A stretch of DNA of 64,000 bases from an uncultured Acidimicrobiaceae bacterium (GTDB lineage: Bacteria > Actinomycetota > Acidimicrobiia > Acidimicrobiales > SZUA-35). Under the pieces are notes generated by a model. That model had not been told where the DNA came from, did not search any database, and was given only the letters and a program-made list of their open reading frames with translations. The stretch lies in the NCBI GenBank assembly GCA_947259095.1, contig CAMYLA010000007.1, positions 5,623 through 69,622 on the forward strand, given 5' to 3'. The position numbers and the translations under genes were made by a program. Positions 60,794 through 64,000 of the stretch are shown here, in pieces; the first letter of the stretch is position 1, and each line of letters opens with the position of its first letter.

Positions 60794-61839
60794 CAGCGCC
60801 GCTCCTCGTCGTCCCGGGCACCGTCACCGGCCCCTGGTTCGCCGTGGCCACCGAACTCGCGGCGCATGGCCGAGAGCACCTTGTTGGCGAACTGGTCATT
60901 GCCGCGGCTGGCGAATCGTGCGAACAGCGCCGCGGTGATCGTGCTGGCCGGCACGCCGAGCTCGACTGCGGCCTGGGCGGTCCAACGACCTTCACCGGAA
61001 TCGGAGACCCGGCCGGCGAGGTCCGCCAGCGTCGGGTCGGCGGCGAGGGCATTGGCGGTGAGGTCGATCAGCCACGAACTGATCACCGAGCCCCGGCGCC
61101 ACACCTCGGCCACCGCTGCGGTGTCGAAGTCGTAGCGGTAGTACTGCGGATGCCGAAGTGGCGAGGTCTCGGCGTCGGCCTGGCACCGCTCGGTCCCGGC
61201 GTCGGCCGCGTCGAGCATGGCCAGCCCTTCGGCGACCGCGGCCATCATGCCGTACTCGATACCGTTGTGGACCATCTTGACAAAGTGGCCGGCCCCGTTC
61301 GGACCGCAGTGCAGCCAGCCTTGCTCGCCGGGTCTCGGCGGTCCCTCGATGCCGGCGGTCCGTGGGGCGGACTCGATGCCGGGGGCGATGGTCTCGAAGA
61401 TCGGTGTGAGGCGCTCGATGACCGCGTCCTCACCGCCGATCATCAGCGAGAAACCACGTTCCAGGCCGAAGACCCCACCGGAGGTGCCGATGTCGACGAA
61501 GTGCAGACCCCGTTCGGCCAGCTCGGACGCCTTGTCGACGTCGTCCTGCCACATCGAGTTGCCGCCGTCGATGATGATGTCACCGGGCTCGAAGTGCTCG
61601 GCCAGGCGATCGATCGTGTCGCCGGTGAAGGCGGCCGGCACCATGACCCAGGCCACCCGAGGGGTGTCGAGGGCGGCGGCGAACTCGGCGATGGAGTGGG
61701 CGCCGATCGCCCCCTCGGCAGCGATCTTGTCCACCGCTTCGGTGTCGAGGTCATAGACCACCGCCTCGTGGCCGCCCAACATGAGGCGCCGCACGAGGTT
61801 GGCCCCCATCCGTCCGATACCGACCATGCCGATCTGCAT
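60793..61839 (-). CDS. gnd: 6-phosphogluconate dehydrogenase, decarboxylating (short GndA/YqeC type)
   Basis: A 348-residue NAD(P)-dependent enzyme producing ribulose-5-phosphate. Rossmann motif MQIGMVGIGRMGANLVRRL, IIIDGGNSMWQDD, the catalytic segment GAGHFVKMVHNGIEYGMM with the conserved Lys and Asn, and GRWTAQAAVELGVP. It belongs to the short class (about 300-350 residues) found in actinobacteria and Gram-positives, often NAD-preferring, rather than the 470-residue class. ATG at 61839 follows AGGGG; the extra 30 codons in frame upstream are rejected. Upstream lies a motif shared with the iol operon. Confidence 0.9.
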   Translation of the reverse strand: MQIGMVGIGRMGANLVRRLMLGGHEAVVYDLDTEAVDKIAAEGAIGAHSIAEFAAALDTPRVAWVMVPAAFTGDTIDRLAEHFEPGDIIIDGGNSMWQDDVDKASELAERGLHFVDIGTSGGVFGLERGFSLMIGGEDAVIERLTPIFETIAPGIESAPRTAGIEGPPRPGEQGWLHCGPNGAGHFVKMVHNGIEYGMMAAVAEGLAMLDAADAGTERCQADAETSPLRHPQYYRYDFDTAAVAEVWRRGSVISSWLIDLTANALAADPTLADLAGRVSDSGEGRWTAQAAVELGVPASTITAALFARFASRGNDQFANKVLSAMRREFGGHGEPGAGDGARDDEERR

Positions 61840-61917
61840 GGAGCCCCTATCGGCCGGCCCCATGGCCACTTGAGATACGTGCCCGGCCGCCTGTTGGTGG
61901 GCCGGAGCGGTTTCATG

Positions 61918-61929
61918 TTGTTGCGACAA
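61918..61929 (-). promoter_or_regulatory. Palindromic operator candidate upstream of gnd
   Basis: On the minus strand this reads TTGTCGCAACAA, identical to 13028-13039 before the iol operon, and lies 78 bp upstream of the gnd ATG. It is in the only gap between the monooxygenase stop and gnd. Confidence 0.45.
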
Positions 61930-61962
61930 TCGGTGATGTGACCCGACAAGTGCCGGCTGAGC

Positions 61963-63951
61963 TCAGGCCGGTTCGGTGATGAACTCGTCGAGATCGGCGG
62001 CCTGGGTCATCTCGAAGAAGTCGACGTTTCGGTATGGCGAGTTGACCACGATCCGACCCCGGTCGTTCCGGTAGTAGGTCGACATCCCGGGATGGGTCCA
62101 GACCATCTGCTCGTGGGCCCGGTCGACCCCGTCGTTGTAGGCCCGGTGGACATCCGGTCGAACCTCGACCGAACCGATGCCCCCGTCGGCCATCTGGCGG
62201 ATCACGCTCAGGATGTACCGCATCTGCATCTCGATGACGAAGATCAGGCTGCCACCGTGGCCCGGTTGGAGGTTCGGCCCGTACAGCACAAAGAAGTTGG
62301 GGAAGTCCGGCACCACCGTCCCAAGGTAGGCCTTGGCGTTGTCGTCCTCCCAGGCATCCCGCAGCGATTGCCCGGAGCGGCCGTATGCCTCGAAGGTGGT
62401 CAGGAACCGCAACACGTCGAAGCCGGTGGCGATGACCAGGACATCGGCCTCGTGGACAGACCCGTCCTCGGTGATCACCCGATCGGCTTCGATCCCGGCG
62501 ATCGGATCGTCGACCAGCTCGACCGCCGGATTGCGAAGCATCCGGTACCAGCCGTTGTCCATCAGCATGCGCTTGCCGAACGGCGGGTAGGTCGGCAGGA
62601 CCTTGTCCAGCAGATCCTGTCGCTCCCCGAGCTCGTCGGTCACATAGCGGGTGAAGTAGGCCCGGTGGCCGTCATTGGTGGCGTTCAGCGACCGATCAGG
62701 GTGCTCCCAATCGGGGTCCTTCTGCAGCGCGCTGTGCATACGGTCGTTGAAGGTCCAGCCGAGGCGGACCCGATACCAGGCCTGGTAGATCGGCATCTCC
62801 CGCAGCAGGAACCGCAGCGGCTCCGGCACCTCCCGACGGAACTGCTCGAAGGGCGCGGCCCAGTGGTTCGAGCGCTGGAAGATGGTCAACGAGGCCACAT
62901 CGTCTTGGATCTCGGGGGCGGTCTGCATACAACTGGCCCCGTTGCCGATGATGGCCACCCGCTTGTCGGAGAGATCGAGATCGTCTGGCCAGCGGCTGGT
63001 GTGGAACGACGGCCCGGCGAAATCGTCGAGCCCGTCGATGTCGGGTGAGACCGGCGGGTTGAAGATGCCGGTGCCGCTGATGAGCAGGTTGGCCTCGATG
63101 GTCTCGGTGTCGCCGTCCGGCCCGGTCACCGTGACCGACCAGGTCTTCGACCCTTCGTCGTAGCGGGTGGCGGAGACGGTGGTGTCGAACCGGATGTGGC
63201 GGCGCAGATCGAAGCGGTCGGCCACCGATTCCAGGTAGCCCCACAGCTCATCACGGAGGGCGAAGAACTTGGTCCAGTCGTGTTGGGCGAACGAGTAGGA
63301 GTAGAGGTGGTTCGGCGTGTCGACCCCGGCCCCCGGGTAGCGGTTCTCCAGCCAGACACCGCCAACGGTGTGATTGCGCTCGATCACGGTGAACGGCACC
63401 CCGGCCGCCTGGAGGTTGACCGCGGCGCAGATACCGGACACGCCGGCCCCGATCACCAGCACCGAGAAACCCGTCGGCACGTCGATCGGTTCGACGTCCA
63501 CCGGCCGGTGACCGAGCTGGGCCGAGGTGAAGGGGCCGTACTCCGCCGGCACCGGCTCGCCCATCGAGCAGCTCAACATCTCCACCAGCAGGTCCGGCGA
63601 CGGCTCGGGGATGGCCACCGGACGCCCGTTCCGCCAGCCCAGGATGGCCTCCAGCGCCGCCTCCCGGACCTCGGCCTGGGCCCTGTCGCTCAGGCCCCCG
63701 CTGTCGTTGTCGCCCATTCCCTGCTGCCGCTTCGGTCGGTATGGCTCCTCCAACCAGTGCATCTCACCGGTCAGCTGGACCAGCACCATCAACAGGGTCG
63801 GGATGTTGGCCACCGCAACCGCCTCGGTGAAGAGCTGCTCGGCGTCGTCGGCCGAGGCGGTGGGGTTGGTCGTCGTGTTCACGGTCACGACATCGAGCTT
63901 AGGATCCCCGACGTTCCGGCTCCCAGTCGAGGTCGGGGCGTCGGCGCCCAT
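61963..63951 (-). CDS. Flavin-containing/Baeyer-Villiger-type monooxygenase
   Basis: A 662-residue flavoprotein. FAD motif VLVIGAGVSGICAAVNLQAAGVPFTVIERN (after a family-atypical N-terminal extension of about 160 residues), GGVWLENRYPGAGVDTPNHLYSYSF, the NADP motif VAIIGNGASCMQTAPEI and the fingerprint region FHTSRWP, of the FxGxxxHxxxW type with Ser/Arg instead of the usual residues; ATGFDVLRFL follows. BVMOs insert oxygen next to ketones; substrate unknown. The extension, with EQLFTEAVAVANIPTLLMVLVQLTGEMHWL, resembles that of steroid- or cycloalkanone-related BVMOs. The start ATG lies in a 22-bp tandem repeat at the window edge. Confidence 0.83.
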   Translation of the reverse strand: MGADAPTSTGSRNVGDPKLDVVTVNTTTNPTASADDAEQLFTEAVAVANIPTLLMVLVQLTGEMHWLEEPYRPKRQQGMGDNDSGGLSDRAQAEVREAALEAILGWRNGRPVAIPEPSPDLLVEMLSCSMGEPVPAEYGPFTSAQLGHRPVDVEPIDVPTGFSVLVIGAGVSGICAAVNLQAAGVPFTVIERNHTVGGVWLENRYPGAGVDTPNHLYSYSFAQHDWTKFFALRDELWGYLESVADRFDLRRHIRFDTTVSATRYDEGSKTWSVTVTGPDGDTETIEANLLISGTGIFNPPVSPDIDGLDDFAGPSFHTSRWPDDLDLSDKRVAIIGNGASCMQTAPEIQDDVASLTIFQRSNHWAAPFEQFRREVPEPLRFLLREMPIYQAWYRVRLGWTFNDRMHSALQKDPDWEHPDRSLNATNDGHRAYFTRYVTDELGERQDLLDKVLPTYPPFGKRMLMDNGWYRMLRNPAVELVDDPIAGIEADRVITEDGSVHEADVLVIATGFDVLRFLTTFEAYGRSGQSLRDAWEDDNAKAYLGTVVPDFPNFFVLYGPNLQPGHGGSLIFVIEMQMRYILSVIRQMADGGIGSVEVRPDVHRAYNDGVDRAHEQMVWTHPGMSTYYRNDRGRIVVNSPYRNVDFFEMTQAADLDEFITEPA

Positions 63952-63988
63952 TGGTCAGCCCTCGGTCAACCATTGGTCAGCCCTCGGT
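63949..63988. repeat. 22-bp tandem repeat over the monooxygenase start
   Basis: CATTGGTCAGCCCTCGGT occurs at 63949-63966 and 63971-63988. The first copy holds the start codon of the monooxygenase gene on the minus strand; the second holds an out-of-frame ATG. Only 12 bp of window remain beyond it. Confidence 0.8.
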
Positions 63989-64000
63989 GCTGGCCTGCAA

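Overview
The window is GC-rich, densely packed, bacterial chromosomal DNA. It has ATG/GTG/TTG starts, long spurious antisense ORFs, a PASTA-type Ser/Thr kinase, an FHA-FtsK protein, an OmpATb-like BON/OmpA protein, a PAC2 protein, DUF2510 and DUF6636 proteins, many acyl-CoA/CoA-transferase genes and class III-type leaderless promoters (TAnnnT 6-9 nt before the start codon). This points to an actinobacterium, most likely an uncultured Acidimicrobiia-type lineage. That placement is inference from gene content, not from a marker gene. No tRNA, rRNA, CRISPR array, transposase or phage gene was found.

Layout. 1-12 kb: PAC2 protein, a His-tailed methyltransferase, a frameshifted chorismate synthase gene (aroC), a 3Fe-4S-type ferredoxin, a TrpB2-like enzyme, a BON/OmpA envelope protein, a PPOX flavoenzyme with DoxX, a malonyl/acyl-CoA synthetase, a geranylgeranyl-reductase-family flavoprotein and an M3 peptidase. 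12-21.6 kb: a phytanoyl-CoA dioxygenase-like gene, then a seven-gene myo-inositol catabolic operon (iolE, iolC, iolB, a class I aldolase, two Gfo/Idh dehydrogenases, iolD) behind a good promoter and a palindromic motif. The same motif recurs upstream of gnd-zwf 49 kb away. 21.6-33.6 kb: an FHA-FtsK ATPase convergent with a six-PASTA kinase, a DUF389 membrane protein, an unusual sigma-region-2-like fusion protein, and a DUF1800/DUF1501 secreted-protein pair in which the DUF1800 gene is frameshifted near its end.

33.7-46.5 kb: an LLM flavin oxidoreductase, an acetoacetate-decarboxylase-like protein, two MFS transporters, a double-domain CoA-transferase, and the most interesting locus of the window: a UGSC-family selenoprotein gene (in-frame TGA at 40831-40833, minus strand) translationally coupled to a conserved partner of unknown function. 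A DUF2510 protein, RraA-like protein, nucleoside-hydrolase-like lipoprotein and threonine/serine dehydratase follow. 46.5-64 kb: fatty-acid desaturase, acyl-CoA dehydrogenase and CoA-transferase (the latter carrying a hairpin repeat element inside its 5' coding end), DUF2807 lipoprotein, SMP-30 lactonase, enoyl-CoA hydratase, acyl-CoA synthetase, an orphan beta-class DNA methyltransferase with a C-terminal extension, two lipoproteins, an esterase, the oxidative pentose-phosphate pair gnd-zwf, and a Baeyer-Villiger-type monooxygenase at the right edge.

Functionally the window describes an aerobic heterotroph degrading inositol and acyl/branched carboxylic acids through CoA thioesters, supplying NAD(P)H through zwf/gnd. 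The selenoprotein implies that the host has selenocysteine machinery (selA/selB/selC/selD) elsewhere.
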